From Pardosa pseudoannulata (taxonomy: Eukaryota; Arthropoda; Arachnida; Araneae; Lycosidae): a stretch of DNA of 64,000 nucleotides. The notes under the pieces were generated by a model. It saw nothing but the letters and a program-made list of their open reading frames with translations. It searched no databases and was not told the origin of the DNA. Made by a program: the position numbers and the translations under genes. Shown piece by piece: positions 8,988 through 20,250 of this stretch (the first letter of the stretch is position 1; every line of letters begins with the position of its first letter). The stretch spans positions 179,518,109 through 179,582,108 of the forward strand of contig CM063505.1 of the NCBI GenBank assembly GCA_032207245.1. Direction: 5' to 3'.

Positions 8988-11900
8988 ATGTCGCGAAATT
9001 ATGTAGACGTTAGCATAGATAACCAACCCGTACGTGCTCTTGTGGACTCTGGGGCATCTTTCTCAGTAATATCGGACGCATATCGGCGCCAATTGCGGAA
9101 AATTATGTTTGTCGAAAACAAGAACGTCATGCTTAAAGTAGCTGACGGAAACTACGTGCAGCCAGTAGGAAAATGTGTAGTACGACTGTGCATAAATGGC
9201 CGACACCAACCATTTGAGTTCGTAGTCCTTCGGCATTGCAGTCATAGTATTATCCTTGGTTGGGATTTCCTGGAAGCCTCTCAGGCTGTGATAGATTGTG
9301 GTCGCTCTACCCTCCTCTTGGAAGAAGTCTTGCAAAATAACAGAAAGGAGACCGATAATTTAGGCGAGTCCTTTAGGTTATGTGCTTTAGAAGATTTTTC
9401 TCTCCCGCCACATTGTATAGCAAGGATAGCCGTGTCATGTCCAGCAGTCCATGAATCTTTAGAAGTCGTAATAGAGTGCAACAAAGCTCTGCTTTTAGAA
9501 AGAGGTCTGGCTGTACCATCATCCGTCATGTGGCTGGAAAAAGGAATGGGAGAATTATGGGTTGCAAATGCTAATTTCGATACTAAGCAAATTCCAAAGG
9601 ATATGTGTGTCGCTAAGGCAGAACCTTTACAGGTGTGTAATCTGAACGCCATCGACGAATTTTCCTCGCCAGAACTCCAACTTGTAACCAATACATTTCA
9701 ACCAAATCCAGATATGGATTGTCAGCATAAAAAGATGGTGTCTGCCGACTTGACCGTGGACCAACGAACTAAACTTCTGGACGTTCTTCGTGAGTTTGGT
9801 GAAGCCTTCAGGACCGAAGACTGGAAGGGAACTTCAAAGATCAATATAAAACATCGTATCAATACTGGAGACCACCCGCCGATAAGTCAGAGGGCTTATA
9901 GAGTGTCATCGTCTGAACGCCGAATTATTCAAGAAGAGACTCAGAAAATGATGAAGAATGGCATAATTAAACCTTCTGAGAGTCCTTGGTCATCACCAGT
10001 TGTCCTGGTAAAAAAGAAAGATGGAAGCTGGCGTTTTTGCGTCGATTACCGCCGCTTGAACAAGATAACCAAAAGAGATGTCTACCCACTGCCACGCATC
10101 GATGATACCCTAGATTGCCTAAAAGGGGCCAAATTCTTTTCATCAATGGACCTTTACTCAGGGTATTGGCAGGTTGAGGTCGACGAAGCTGACAGAGAGA
10201 AAACTGCCTTCATCACACCAGAAGGGTTATATGAATTTAGGGTGATGCCGTTCGGTTTATGTAACGCACCCGCTACATTTGAGAGGATGATGGACAATTT
10301 GCTGCGACATCTCAAGTGGTCCATGTGTCTTTGTTATCTTGATGACATAGTTGTATTTTCCGAAACGTTCGAGGAACATATATCCCGGCTGAAGGCCGTT
10401 TTACGGTGTATACGGGACGCAGGTCTCAAACTGAACCCGAAGAAATGCCTGTTTGGTGCCAAACAGATCAAGATTCTTGGACACCTAATAGCAGAAGATG
10501 GAGTAAGACCCGACCCTGAGAAATTGCGTGCAGTAGCTGATTTTCCAACTCCGAAAAATGTGCATGACGTTAGAAGCTTCTTAGGTCTATGCTCCTATTA
10601 CCGTCGCTTCATTAAGAATTTTTGCATTAAAGCCCAGCCATTACAGAATTTACTAAAGAAAGAGTCGACGTTCACTTGGGGTGAAATGGAGGTTGACTCT
10701 TTTATTAAGTTAAAGGAAGCGCTTACGTCTGATCCTGTACTAGGACTGTATGACGAAAACGCCCCAATAGAACTCCATACGGACGCCAGCGGTTATGGAA
10801 TTGGCGCTATCTTGGTCCAAATTCAAGACGGCTGTGAAAAAGTAATAGCTTACGCGTCACGAACGCTAACTAAGTCGGAGAAAAACTATTCCACCACAGA
10901 AAGAGAATGTCTTGCGGTGATATGGGCGATCCACAAATTCCGTCCTTATTTATTCGGTAGGCCTTTTGTTGTGGTAACTGATCATCACGCATTGTGCTGG
11001 TTAGCAGGACTGAAAGATCCGTCAGGGAGGCTTGCTAGATGGTCATTAAGGCTACAAGAATACGATGTCTCTATATCCTATAAGAGCGGAAAAAAACATA
11101 AGGACGCAGATTGTCTTTCGAGACATCCCATTGAATTTGACTCTCCTGGAGAGGCCGGAATCATTGCTGCATTTACGGATATCGCTGCCGATCAAAGGAA
11201 TGATCCGAAGTTGGCAGAATTAATTCATGCTCTAGAAAAGTCTGAGCCTGTCAAGGGAGAATTCACACTCATAAGTGGCGTCCTTTGTAAGAAGAATTAC
11301 GATCCGTCCGAGAAAAAGTGGTTACCTGTAATCCCTCGGCACCTGCGACTGGACGTTCTTCGACATTTCCATGACGCGTCTACTGCGGGTCACTTAGGGT
11401 TCGCTAAAACTTACGACAGAATCAGGAAACGATTCTTTTGGCCTAGACTGTACCGTACTGTGAGACATTATGTTTCTCACTGCCGTGAGTGTCAAAGAAG
11501 AAAACATGTACCTCAAAAACCACCTGGTCGCCTTATCTCCATCCCTCCAGCTGTAGCCCCTTTCCACCGAATCGGTATAGACTTGCTGGGTCCATTTCCT
11601 AAATGCCACAGTGGAAATAAATGGATTGTCGTGTGTACTGATTATTTAACACGGTATGCCATAACTAAAGCTCTGCCAAAAGCCGATGCCAGCGAAATAG
11701 CCAGATTCCTGGTAGCAGATATTTTATTGAAGCATGGAGCACCGAGGGTTCTGATCACTGATCGTGGAAAAGTCTTCCAATCAAGGCTGGTATCTGAACT
11801 CATCCGATGTTGCCAAGTAAAGCATAGCATGACTACCGCTTACCATCCTCAAACTAATGGACTGACCGAACGATTTAACAAAACGTTGACAGATATGATG

Positions 11901-12590
11901 TCCATGTATGTCGATGTCGAACAAAGAGACTGGGATTTGGTATTGCCGTTTGTAACTTTCGCATATAATACTGCAAAGCAGGATGTTACGGGGTTTACTC
12001 CGTTCTTCCTACTTCACGGGCGTGAAGCCGAGACTACCATGGACACCTTATTTCCATATCAACCCGGGGATCAAACGGACGATTACCTTGAGCACTTGGT
12101 GACGACAGCCGAGGAATCAAGACAATTAGCTCGCCTAAGAACGTTAAGTGCGCAACAGAAGGATCGAGAACGTTATGACGCCACGCATAGAAAAGTATCT
12201 TATCAACCTGGTGATCTAGTATGGATTTTTACGCCTATACGTAAAGTGGGGATTTCCGAAAAGCTCCTGAGACGTTATTTTGGCCCATATAAGGTCCTGA
12301 AACGAATATCTGACGTAACGTACGAAGTTGAAGATTTTGACCCTATGTCGAAACGGAGAAAAACCAGGGATACCGTTCACGTCCTTCGGATGAAACCTTA
12401 TTGTGACCCTGACAATCAAGGCATTGACGACACCTCTAATGATAACCCTCATCGATCAGACACCGAACCTGCCGGATCAGCGAGACCCGAAAGAAAACCC
12501 TCGAAAATGACCGACAGAACAAATATCCCTGTGACTCGGTCTAGAGCTAGGGCCGAAGCGGTCGAACGACAGCGGGACGCTGTCGTCTGA
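8988..12590 (+). CDS. Element A Pol polyprotein, body 1 (PR-RT-RH-IN), intact
   Basis: 1200 residues from the first Met, uninterrupted. Domains in order: aspartic protease (DSGAS at 20-24); reverse transcriptase ([11 protein letters not shown] at ~350-360, YLDD at 450-453); RNase H (HTDAS at 597-601, TTERE at 636-640, VTDHHAL, and the terminal DAD at 706-708); integrase zinc finger (HDASTAGH then CRECQRRK); integrase core with Asp865 (GIDLLGPF), Asp925 (TDRGKVF) and Glu961 (TNGLTERF); and a GPY module at 1099-1101. The polyprotein would copy the element RNA and insert the DNA. No chromodomain follows. This is the standard Ty3/gypsy order, and I do not assign a clade. If made by frameshifting, translation would enter this frame from 8910 instead of starting at Met. 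Confidence 0.95.
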   Translation: MSRNYVDVSIDNQPVRALVDSGASFSVISDAYRRQLRKIMFVENKNVMLKVADGNYVQPVGKCVVRLCINGRHQPFEFVVLRHCSHSIILGWDFLEASQAVIDCGRSTLLLEEVLQNNRKETDNLGESFRLCALEDFSLPPHCIARIAVSCPAVHESLEVVIECNKALLLERGLAVPSSVMWLEKGMGELWVANANFDTKQIPKDMCVAKAEPLQVCNLNAIDEFSSPELQLVTNTFQPNPDMDCQHKKMVSADLTVDQRTKLLDVLREFGEAFRTEDWKGTSKINIKHRINTGDHPPISQRAYRVSSSERRIIQEETQKMMKNGIIKPSESPWSSPVVLVKKKDGSWRFCVDYRRLNKITKRDVYPLPRIDDTLDCLKGAKFFSSMDLYSGYWQVEVDEADREKTAFITPEGLYEFRVMPFGLCNAPATFERMMDNLLRHLKWSMCLCYLDDIVVFSETFEEHISRLKAVLRCIRDAGLKLNPKKCLFGAKQIKILGHLIAEDGVRPDPEKLRAVADFPTPKNVHDVRSFLGLCSYYRRFIKNFCIKAQPLQNLLKKESTFTWGEMEVDSFIKLKEALTSDPVLGLYDENAPIELHTDASGYGIGAILVQIQDGCEKVIAYASRTLTKSEKNYSTTERECLAVIWAIHKFRPYLFGRPFVVVTDHHALCWLAGLKDPSGRLARWSLRLQEYDVSISYKSGKKHKDADCLSRHPIEFDSPGEAGIIAAFTDIAADQRNDPKLAELIHALEKSEPVKGEFTLISGVLCKKNYDPSEKKWLPVIPRHLRLDVLRHFHDASTAGHLGFAKTYDRIRKRFFWPRLYRTVRHYVSHCRECQRRKHVPQKPPGRLISIPPAVAPFHRIGIDLLGPFPKCHSGNKWIVVCTDYLTRYAITKALPKADASEIARFLVADILLKHGAPRVLITDRGKVFQSRLVSELIRCCQVKHSMTTAYHPQTNGLTERFNKTLTDMMSMYVDVEQRDWDLVLPFVTFAYNTAKQDVTGFTPFFLLHGREAETTMDTLFPYQPGDQTDDYLEHLVTTAEESRQLARLRTLSAQQKDRERYDATHRKVSYQPGDLVWIFTPIRKVGISEKLLRRYFGPYKVLKRISDVTYEVEDFDPMSKRRKTRDTVHVLRMKPYCDPDNQGIDDTSNDNPHRSDTEPAGSARPERKPSKMTDRTNIPVTRSRARAEAVERQRDAVV

Positions 12591-12598
12591 GGGAGGAG
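12589..12598 (+). promoter_or_regulatory. Polypurine tract of body 1
   Basis: GAGGGAGGAG overlaps the pol stop and lies a few bases before LTR 2. It is the expected primer for plus-strand DNA synthesis. Body 2 has the same tract ahead of LTR 3. Confidence 0.65.
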
Positions 12599-12603
12599 TA
12601 TAA

Positions 12604-12944
12604 TGCCACATTTCAAACGACACTACCGAGCTCCATGGCGCAATGGTTAGAGTCGCGGGCTACGAACCGAAAGGTCTCCGGTTCGATCCTGCGTCAGGAC
12701 AAATTTGTTTCCGTAATTTTATGTTCGATTTCTTAAGTAGTCAAGAAGACTTCTAAATTATGCTAATTTTCTGTTGCATTAAAATATTTCTAGAAGGTTC
12801 TGTTACCATATAAAAGCCTCTGTAAAAACTGCGAGCGGCAGTTGTTGTTTTGAGTACGAGCTAGGTAGCTTGGGCTTTAATAAATTGTTATTTCTTAAGC
12901 TTGACTCTTGATTGTGTTCCACCTGTACTTTCATCTACGTGACA
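12604..12944 (+). repeat. LTR 2 of element A (shared middle LTR)
   Basis: 341 bp, TG...CA, without the 60-bp duplication of LTR 1. It serves as 3' LTR of body 1 and 5' LTR of body 2. It contains the tRNA-like sequence at 12629-12701, TATAAAA at 12809-12815 and an AATAAA. Confidence 0.95.
12629..12701 (+). promoter_or_regulatory. tRNA-Arg-like sequence in LTR 2
   Basis: Same sequence as in LTR 1, with A box at 12636-12646 and B box at 12680-12689. Confidence 0.7.
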
Positions 12945-13081
12945 TTTGGTGGAGGCGCCGGGTAGATTGTATTGCAATCAGTCTGGAAGAAACTGAGTGT
13001 CGTCGAAGCCGTCGACTCCAAAACCTGCCCCCGGAACACGGACTTTACGAAGGCAAGGCGAGGCAAGTAAAGGCGAGGAAA

Positions 13082-14257
13082 ATGACGGAGCCGGAATTTA
13101 AGTCCTCACCGATCCTTGTTACTCCAACCATGATTAGGGAGCCAAGAAAGCCGACTATCTTTAAAGGCGAGCCCGGACAGGATCCAACAGAGTGGTTGAG
13201 GGAATATCTCCGGGTATCAAAATTCAATCAATGGGATGATACCCTGAGTTTAGCAAATGTGTATTTCTTCCTAGACGGAACGGCGAAGAAATGGTTTGAG
13301 AATAATGAGGGCATGTTGCTATCATGGAAGAAATTTGAAGATGAATTAAAAAATACTTTCGGCAACGAGGAGTTGTATAGAAGGCAAGCCAATGATAGAC
13401 TCAAAAATCGTGCCCAGGAATTTGGTGAATCTACCCAATCGTACATTCAGGAGGTTTTGAGACTTTGCCAACAAGCAGACCCTAGCATGTCAGAGGACAA
13501 CAAGATATCTCATCTTATGAAAGGGATAGCCGAGGATATTTACCAGGCACTATTAACAAAAGAAATTATGACTTTAGCCGATTTTATTAAATGGTGCCAG
13601 CATATTGAAGAAATTAATCAGAAACGGATTAGGCATCAAAAGTTTTCAAGATTACCCAATGTCGTACCAATAGCCTCCATCGATTCATCGGACCTTGATT
13701 TGACGTCCTTAATCAGGAAAATCGTTCGTGAGGAAATACAAACCCTCACCTCGTCGCAAACAGAGGAGCAGGAAATAGGACTACAGTCCATTGAAGCTAT
13801 TGTCCGAGAAGAAGTGGGAAGATCTCTAAATCCTATTTCTGACGCAGGCTTCCAGAAACCCAGCTCGATACCCAAGCGCCGCATCCAGCCGACGTATAGG
13901 AGACCGGAGACTACCCGTGACCAGTTTCGACATGTAACGTATGAAAAACCTAGGAAGACCGACGTATGGCGTACCACAGATAATCGACCCGTCTGCTTTC
14001 ACTGTGGTCGACCTGGACATGTTGTAAGATACTGCAAAGATCGAAAGGCTATTTTCGATGATTACCGTCGAAACTTTGGACGTGAAGCCCTCTCAAATTA
14101 CAATAGCAGTCGCGCCGTCGAAGAAAGCAACCGATCAGCCGCTAGATCCCAGTCGCCAAGCCCAAATCGAGGTCGTTCGCCGAATCGCCGCTTCAGATCC
14201 CCTTCGCCATACCGAAGACCCAGTCTGTCGCCGAGTCGCAGGAGTGAGGAAAACTAA
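13082..14257 (+). CDS. Element A Gag, body 2
   Basis: 391 residues and still open. The protein appears identical to the Gag of body 1, including the CCHC knuckle and RS-rich tail. The only body differences I saw in this stretch are silent or lie outside the coding part. It ends with the same GAG GAA AAC TAA context. Confidence 0.93.
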   Translation: MTEPEFKSSPILVTPTMIREPRKPTIFKGEPGQDPTEWLREYLRVSKFNQWDDTLSLANVYFFLDGTAKKWFENNEGMLLSWKKFEDELKNTFGNEELYRRQANDRLKNRAQEFGESTQSYIQEVLRLCQQADPSMSEDNKISHLMKGIAEDIYQALLTKEIMTLADFIKWCQHIEEINQKRIRHQKFSRLPNVVPIASIDSSDLDLTSLIRKIVREEIQTLTSSQTEEQEIGLQSIEAIVREEVGRSLNPISDAGFQKPSSIPKRRIQPTYRRPETTRDQFRHVTYEKPRKTDVWRTTDNRPVCFHCGRPGHVVRYCKDRKAIFDDYRRNFGREALSNYNSSRAVEESNRSAARSQSPSPNRGRSPNRRFRSPSPYRRPSLSPSRRSEEN

Positions 14258-14325
14258 GCGGTGCGACCTTCACTGGAGGTAAGGCCGCTTGTCTTGAAAA
14301 CCCTCCTTCGACGACTATTACTAGG

Positions 14326-17300
14326 ATGTCGCGAAATTATGTAGACGTTAGCATAGATAACCAACCCGTACGTGCTCTTGTGGACTCTGGGGCATCTTTC
14401 TCAGTAATATCGGACGCATATCGGCGCCAATTGCGGAAAATTATGTTTGTCGAAAACAAGAACGTCATGCTTAAAGTAGCTGACGGAAACTACGTGCAGC
14501 CAGTAGGAAAATGTGTAGTACGACTGTGCATAAATGGCCGACACCAACCATTTGAGTTCGTAGTCCTTCGGCATTGCAGTCATAGTATTATCCTTGGTTG
14601 GGATTTCCTGGAAGCCTCTCAGGCTGTGATAGATTGTGGTCGCTCTACCCTCCTCTTGGAAGAAGTCTTGCAAAATGAACAGAAAGGAGACCGATAATTT
14701 AGGCGAGTCCTTTAGGTTATGTGCTTTAGAAGATTTTTCTCTCCCGCCACATTCTATAGCAAGGATAGCCGTGTCATGTCCAGCAGTCCATGAATCTTTA
14801 GAAGTCGTAATAGAGTGCAACAAAGCTCTGCTTTTAGAAAGAGGTCTGGCTGTACCATCATCCGTCATGTGGCTGGAAAAAGGAATGGGAGAATTATGGG
14901 TTGCAAATGCTAATTTCGATACTAAGCAAATTCCAAAGGATATGTGTGTCGCTAAGGCAGAACCTTTACAGGTGTGTAATCTGAACGCCATCGACGAATT
15001 TTCCTCGCCAGAACTCCAACTTGTAACCAATACATTTCAACCAAATCCAGATATGGATTGTCAGCATAAAAAGATGGTGTCTGCCGACTTGACCGTGGAC
15101 CAACGAACTAAACTTCTGGACGTTCTTCGTGAGTTTGGTGAAGCCTTCAGGACCGAAGACTGGAAGGGAACTTCAAAGATCAATATAAAACATCGTATCA
15201 ATACTGGAGACCACCCGCCGATAAGCCAGAGGGCTTATAGAGTGTCATCGTCTGAACGCCGAATTATTCAAGAAGAGGTTCAGAAAATGATGAAGAATGG
15301 CATAATTAAACCTTCTGAGAGTCCTTGGTCATCACCAGTTGTCCTGGTAAAAAAAGAAAGATGGAAGCTGGCGTTTTTGCGTCGATTACCGCCGCTTGAA
15401 CAAGATAACCAAAAGAGATGTCTACCCACTGCCACGCATCGATGATACCCTAGATTGCCTAAAAGGGGCCAAATTCTTTTCATCAATGGACCTTTACTCA
15501 GGGTATTGGCAGGTTGAGGTCGACGAAGCTGACAGAGAGAAAACTGCCTTCATCACACCAGAAGGGTTATATGAATTTAGGGTGATGCCGTTCGGTTTAT
15601 GTAACGCACCCGCTACATTTGAGAGGATGATGGACAATTTGCTGCGACACCTCAAGTGGTCCATGTGTCTTTGTTATCTTGATGACATAGTTGTATTTTC
15701 CGAAACGTTCGAGGAACATATATCCCGGCTGAAGGCCGTTTTACGGTGTATACGGGACGCAGGTCTCAAACTGAACCCGAAGAAATGCCTGTTTGGTGCC
15801 AAACAGATCAAGATTCTTGGACACCTAATAGCAGAAGATGGGGTGAGACCCGACCCTGAGAAATTGCGTGCAGTAGCTGATTTTCCAACTCCGAGAAATG
15901 TGCATGACGTTAGAAGCTTCTTAGGTCTATGCTCCTATTACCGTCGCTTCATTAAGAATTTTTGCATTAAAGCCCAGCCATTACAGAATTTACTAAAGAA
16001 AGAGTCGACGTTCACTTGGGGTGAAATGGAGGTTGACTCTTTTATTAAGTTAAAGGAAGCGCTTACGTCTGATCCTGTACTAGGACTGTATGACGAAAAC
16101 GCCCCAATAGAACTCCATACGGACGCCAGCGGTTATGGAATTGGCGCTATCTTGGTCCAAATTCAAGACGGCTGTGAAAAAGTAATAGCTTACGCGTCAC
16201 GAACGCTAACTAAGTCGGAGAAAAACTATTCCACCACAGAAAGAGAATGTCTTGCTGTGATATGGGCGATCCACAAATTCCGTCCTTATTTATTCGGTAG
16301 GCCTTTTGTTGTGGTAACTGATCATCACGCATTGTGCTGGTTAGCAGGACTGAAAGATCCATCAGGGAGGCTTGCTAGATGGTCATTAAGGCTACAAGAA
16401 TACGATGTCTCTATATCCTATAAGAGCGGAAAAAAAACATAAGGACGCAGATTGTCTTTCGAGACATCCCATTGAATTTGACTCTCCTGGAGAGGCCGGA
16501 ATCATTGCTGCATTTACAGATATCGCTGCCGATCAAAGGAATGATCCGAAGTTGGCAGAATTAATTCATGCTCTAGAAAAGTCTGAGCCTGTCAAGGGAG
16601 AATTCACACTCATAAGTGGCGTCCTTTGTAAGAAGAATTACGATCCGTCCGAGAAAAAGTGGTTACCTGTAATCCCTCGGCACCTGCGACTGGACGTTCT
16701 TCGACATTTCCATGACGCGTCTACTGCGGGTCACTTAGGGTTCGCTAAAACTTACGACAGAATCAGGAAACGATTCTTTTGGCCTAGACTGTACCGTACT
16801 GTGAGACATTATGTTTCTCACTGCCGTGAGTGTCAAAGAAGAAAACATGTACCTCAAAAACCACCTGGTCGCCTTATCTCCATCCCTCCAGCTGTAGCCC
16901 CTTTCCACCGAATCGGTATAGACTTGCTGGGTCCATTTCCTAAATGCCACAGTGGAAATAAATGGATTGTCGTGTGTACTGATTATTTAACACGGTATGC
17001 CATAACTAAAGCTCTGCCAAAAGCCGATGCCAGCGAAATAGCCAGATTCCTGGTAGCAGATATTTTATTGAAGCATGGAGCACCGAGGGTTCTGATCACT
17101 GATCGTGGAAAAGTCTTCCAATCAAGGCTGGTATCTGAACTCATCCGATGTTGCCAAGTAAAGCATAGCATGACTACCGCTTACCATCCTCAAACTAATG
17201 GACTGACCGAACGATTTAACAAAACGTTGACAGATATGATGTCCATGTATGTCGATGTCGAACAAAGAGACTGGGATTTGGTATTGCCGTTTGTAACTTT

Positions 17301-17931
17301 CGCATATAATACTGCAAAGCAGGATGTTACGGGGTTTACTCCGTTCTTCCTACTTCACGGGCGTGAAGCCGAGACTACCATGGACACCTTATTTCCATAT
17401 CAACCCGGGGATCAAACGGACGATTACCTTGAGCACTTGGTGACGACAGCCGAGGAATCAAGACAATTAGCTCGCCTAAGAACGTTAAGTGCGCAACAGA
17501 AGGATCGAGAACGTTATGACGCCACGCATAGAACAGTATCTTATCAACCTGGTGATCTAGTATGGATTTTTACGCCTATACGTAAAGTGGGGATTTCCGA
17601 AAAGCTCCTGAGACGTTATTTTGGCCCATATAAGGTCCTGAAACGAATATCTGACGTAACGTACGAAGTTGAAGATTTTGACCCTATGTCGAAACGGAGA
17701 AAAACCAGGGATACCGTTCACGTCCTTCGGATGAAACCTTATTGTGACCCTGACAACCAAGGCATTGACGACACCTCTAATGATGACCCTCATCGATCAG
17801 ACACCGAACCTGCCGGATCAGCGAGACCCGAAAGAAAACCCTCGAAAATGACCGACAGAACAAATATGCCTGTGACTCGGTCTAGAGCTAGGGCCGAAGC
17901 GGTCGAACGACAGCGGGACGCTGTCGTCTGA
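14326..17931 (+). pseudogene. Element A Pol, body 2, broken by three +1 insertions
   Basis: The same polyprotein as body 1, split into four reading-frame blocks by single-base insertions. These are an extra G at 14677 (after the protease), an extra A in the run 15349-15355 (early reverse transcriptase, seven A versus six in body 1) and an extra A in the run 16430-16437 (between RNase H and integrase, eight versus seven). Catalytic motifs are all still present in their blocks (DSGAS, YLDD, TDAS, GIDLLGPF, TNGLTERF). Together the three insertions add one codon's length, so the integrase block is again in the starting frame. Two of the three lie in A-runs, where sequencing errors are common, so the gene could be less broken than it looks. 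Confidence 0.9.
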
Positions 17932-17944
17932 GGGAGGAGTATAA

Positions 17945-18282
17945 TGCCACATTTCAAACGACACTACCGAGCTCCATGGCGCAATGGTTAGAGTCGCGGG
18001 CTACGAACCGAAAGGTCTCCGGTTCGATCCTGCGTCAGGACAAATTTGTTTCCGTAATTTTATGTTCGATTTCTTAAGTAGTCAAGAAGACTTCTAAATT
18101 ATGCTAATTTTCTGTTGCATTAAAATATTTCTAGAAGGTTCTGTTACCATTTAAAAGCCTCTGTAAAAACTGCGAGCGGCAGTTGTTGTTTTGAGTACGA
18201 GCTAGGTAGCTTGGGCTTTAATAAATTGTTATTTCTTAAGCTTGACTCTTGATTGTGTTCCACCTGTACTTTCATCTACGTG

Positions 18283-18285
<3 letters not shown>
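17945..18285 (+). repeat. LTR 3 of element A
   Basis: 341 bp, TG...CA, close to LTR 2. The TATA box reads TTTAAAA, a change from the other two. Followed directly by ATAT and the right half of the interrupted microsatellite. Confidence 0.95.
17970..18042 (+). promoter_or_regulatory. tRNA-Arg-like sequence in LTR 3
   Basis: Third copy of the tRNA-like sequence, with A and B boxes unchanged. Confidence 0.7.
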
Positions 18286-18363
<78 letters not shown>

Positions 18364-18381
18364 ATATATGTATATATTGTG

Positions 18382-18414
<33 letters not shown>

Positions 18415-18437
18415 GTATATATATATGTATATATATG

Positions 18438-18468
<31 letters not shown>

Positions 18469-18670
18469 GTATATATATATGTATATGTATGTGTGTATAT
18501 GAATATATATGTGTATATGTGTGTATATATATATGTACGTATATATATATATATATGTATATATATATGTATATATATGTATATATATATGTGTATATAT
18601 GTATATATATATATGTGTATATATGTATATATATGTGTATATATGTATATATATGTGTATATATGTATAT
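18286..18670. repeat. (TA/TATG)n microsatellite between elements A and B
   Basis: Continuation of the array at 6951-7205, interrupted by element A on the left and element B on the right. The tyrosine/isoleucine-rich open frames across it are by-products of the repeat. Confidence 0.95.
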
Positions 18671-19645
18671 TGTAACGTACTGGAAAATAGGTAGGCGAGG
18701 CCTTCAATGACACAGGCTAGAAATTAAGGTATTCTTGACTAAATATTTTATTCACTAGAATAAACTATGTACAGATATGTACAAATTCAATAAACGATAA
18801 CATTCAGGGATCTCGTACAGAGATAATATGCACATACAAGGATGCGTGGGATACCGGAACAGTATGGCTAGGGCTTTAAAACACAATAGCTGGAAACTAC
18901 TTAGTGCCGGGATTAATGTTGACTCGATCACTCCGTCAGTCGATTAGCGCGGTTGGCTTTCACAGCAGGTTCGGAGGTTCCGAGTGCGTATCACGCTGGG
19001 ATTCGTGAAGAAAACACAGGATGCAAGTCGATCCAAAATTAGAGTGCAAAGTCACTCTAGGCTGACTACTTCTATGCAAGAAGTTAACTATCAATCAGCA
19101 ATAACGGGGAAGGAATTCCCAAGTCGAATGTTCGACTATCTAGCAACGGAGACGCTGGCGGTCTCAAAAAAAAAAAAAAAACTCCAGACACGGAGATAAG
19201 AGCGGTCCTCGATCGACCAGGCTCTAGCAGGTAGAAGCCTCGAGAGAAGAACAAAGCAAAAGCCCCCGTTCTAGTCCGGTCCTGTTCCATTTATACTCCA
19301 CAATATCTTCGCTTCTCGGTTCTTCGAGAAGCTTCCCGAGCCAGGGTGACGCAATCTTGCGGTCACTCCCAAGTCTGCGATCAGCTGTCCTGGTTCCAGA
19401 TGCTTAACCAACTTAATGCCCTTTTTGTAACCGCTAATGGGCGGCAAGGTGCACTCAATTATGTACACAGTAAAGGTCCATTCAACAGGTAACAATGTTC
19501 AGACAGTTCGGAGCCGTCAATGCACCGTTTTTCAATTACGGGTTTTAGACCACCTGGTCCTATTATCGGCTACTCGTGAGTCCACGACGAAAGGTCACCT
19601 TTTGGGCTCCTTGTTCGTTTTGGGGTCATGTAACGGATCGTTACA
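18671..19645 (-). repeat. 3' LTR of element B
   Basis: 975 bp on the left side of the element. It differs from its partner by scattered substitutions, a longer A-run near 19168-19182 and small indels near 18872-18950. Confidence 0.93.
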
Positions 19646-19653
19646 CCCCCCTC
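19646..19653 (-). promoter_or_regulatory. Polypurine tract of element B
   Basis: On the minus strand GAGGGGGG lies directly before the 3' LTR, as expected for the plus-strand primer. The segment 19654-19870 is the 3' untranslated part and shows no further gene. Confidence 0.6.
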
Positions 19654-19870
19654 GCATAAGAATTTTCCACAGGGTGGATCTCGATTATGCCGACAATTCT
19701 CGTGGAGAACTGCAACTCTGATCTTCCTCGTAAGGAACCAACAGTCACTCAGATACTTAATATACATTATACTAAAAAATAACACTAACTATATTCTAAA
19801 TTATAATATTAAATAATTACAACACAAAAGACAATATGCAAGTATATACAAGTACATTTCTTACTACATT

Positions 19871-20250
19871 TTACGTGATGCAGCGGCTTAATGCATCTGC
19901 ATTAGTATTCTGTGGGCCGGGTTTGTGCACCACACGGTAACTAAACTGTTGTAGCACCAGCTGCCATCGGAATAGGCGACTGTTTGCGCTCGCATTCTTT
20001 TGGAGCCACACTAATGGATTGTGATCTGTCACTATGGTGAATTCCCGCCCATCTAGATAGAAATGTAGTTTTTTTAGTGCAAAGATAATTGCAGCACATT
20101 CCTTTTCCGTAGTGCAATATTTCTGTTCAGCAGTATTGAATTTTCTACTGAGAAACAGTATCGGATGCTCCTTTTCGTCGATATGTTGAGCTAGCACTAC
20201 TCCGATTCCCATATCTGACGCATCGGTTTGGACAATAAATGGATTCGAAA
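19871..20250 (-). pseudogene. Element B RNase H, out of frame with the Gag-Pol frame
   Basis: The frame reads VQTDASDMGIG, then TTEKECAAI, VTDHNPLVW and NTNADALSR, the four conserved acidic blocks of retroelement RNase H, and ends at 19871. It joins the C-terminal end of the long frame, but a small indel near 20240-20256 puts it in another frame. The break falls just before the first catalytic Asp, so it is best read as a mutation or sequencing error rather than programmed frameshifting. Confidence 0.85.

Larger units (their letters stand above)
7206..18285 (+). mobile_element. Element A: Ty3/gypsy LTR retrotransposon, tandem dimer sharing its middle LTR
   Basis: Arrangement is LTR 1 (7206-7606), body 1 (7607-12603), LTR 2 (12604-12944), body 2 (12945-17944), LTR 3 (17945-18285). 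LTRs start TG and end CA. Both flanks carry ATAT, consistent with a 4-bp target duplication, though the TA-rich setting makes this weak evidence. The bodies differ by three extra bases in body 2 and a small number of substitutions. Each encodes Gag with one CCHC knuckle, then protease, reverse transcriptase, RNase H and integrase, the gypsy order. There is a GPY module and no chromodomain, and no envelope gene. The dimer could come from recombination between LTRs of two copies, from serial insertion, or from misassembly. Confidence 0.95.

Noticed and set aside
14401..15030. 209-residue minus-strand frame opposite pol of body 2
   Set aside because: Shadow of the protease region; in body 1 the same stretch is broken.
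7206..18285. Envelope gene or endogenous retrovirus
   Set aside because: Pol ends 13 bp before the LTR in both bodies, leaving no room for an env gene; element B likewise has none.
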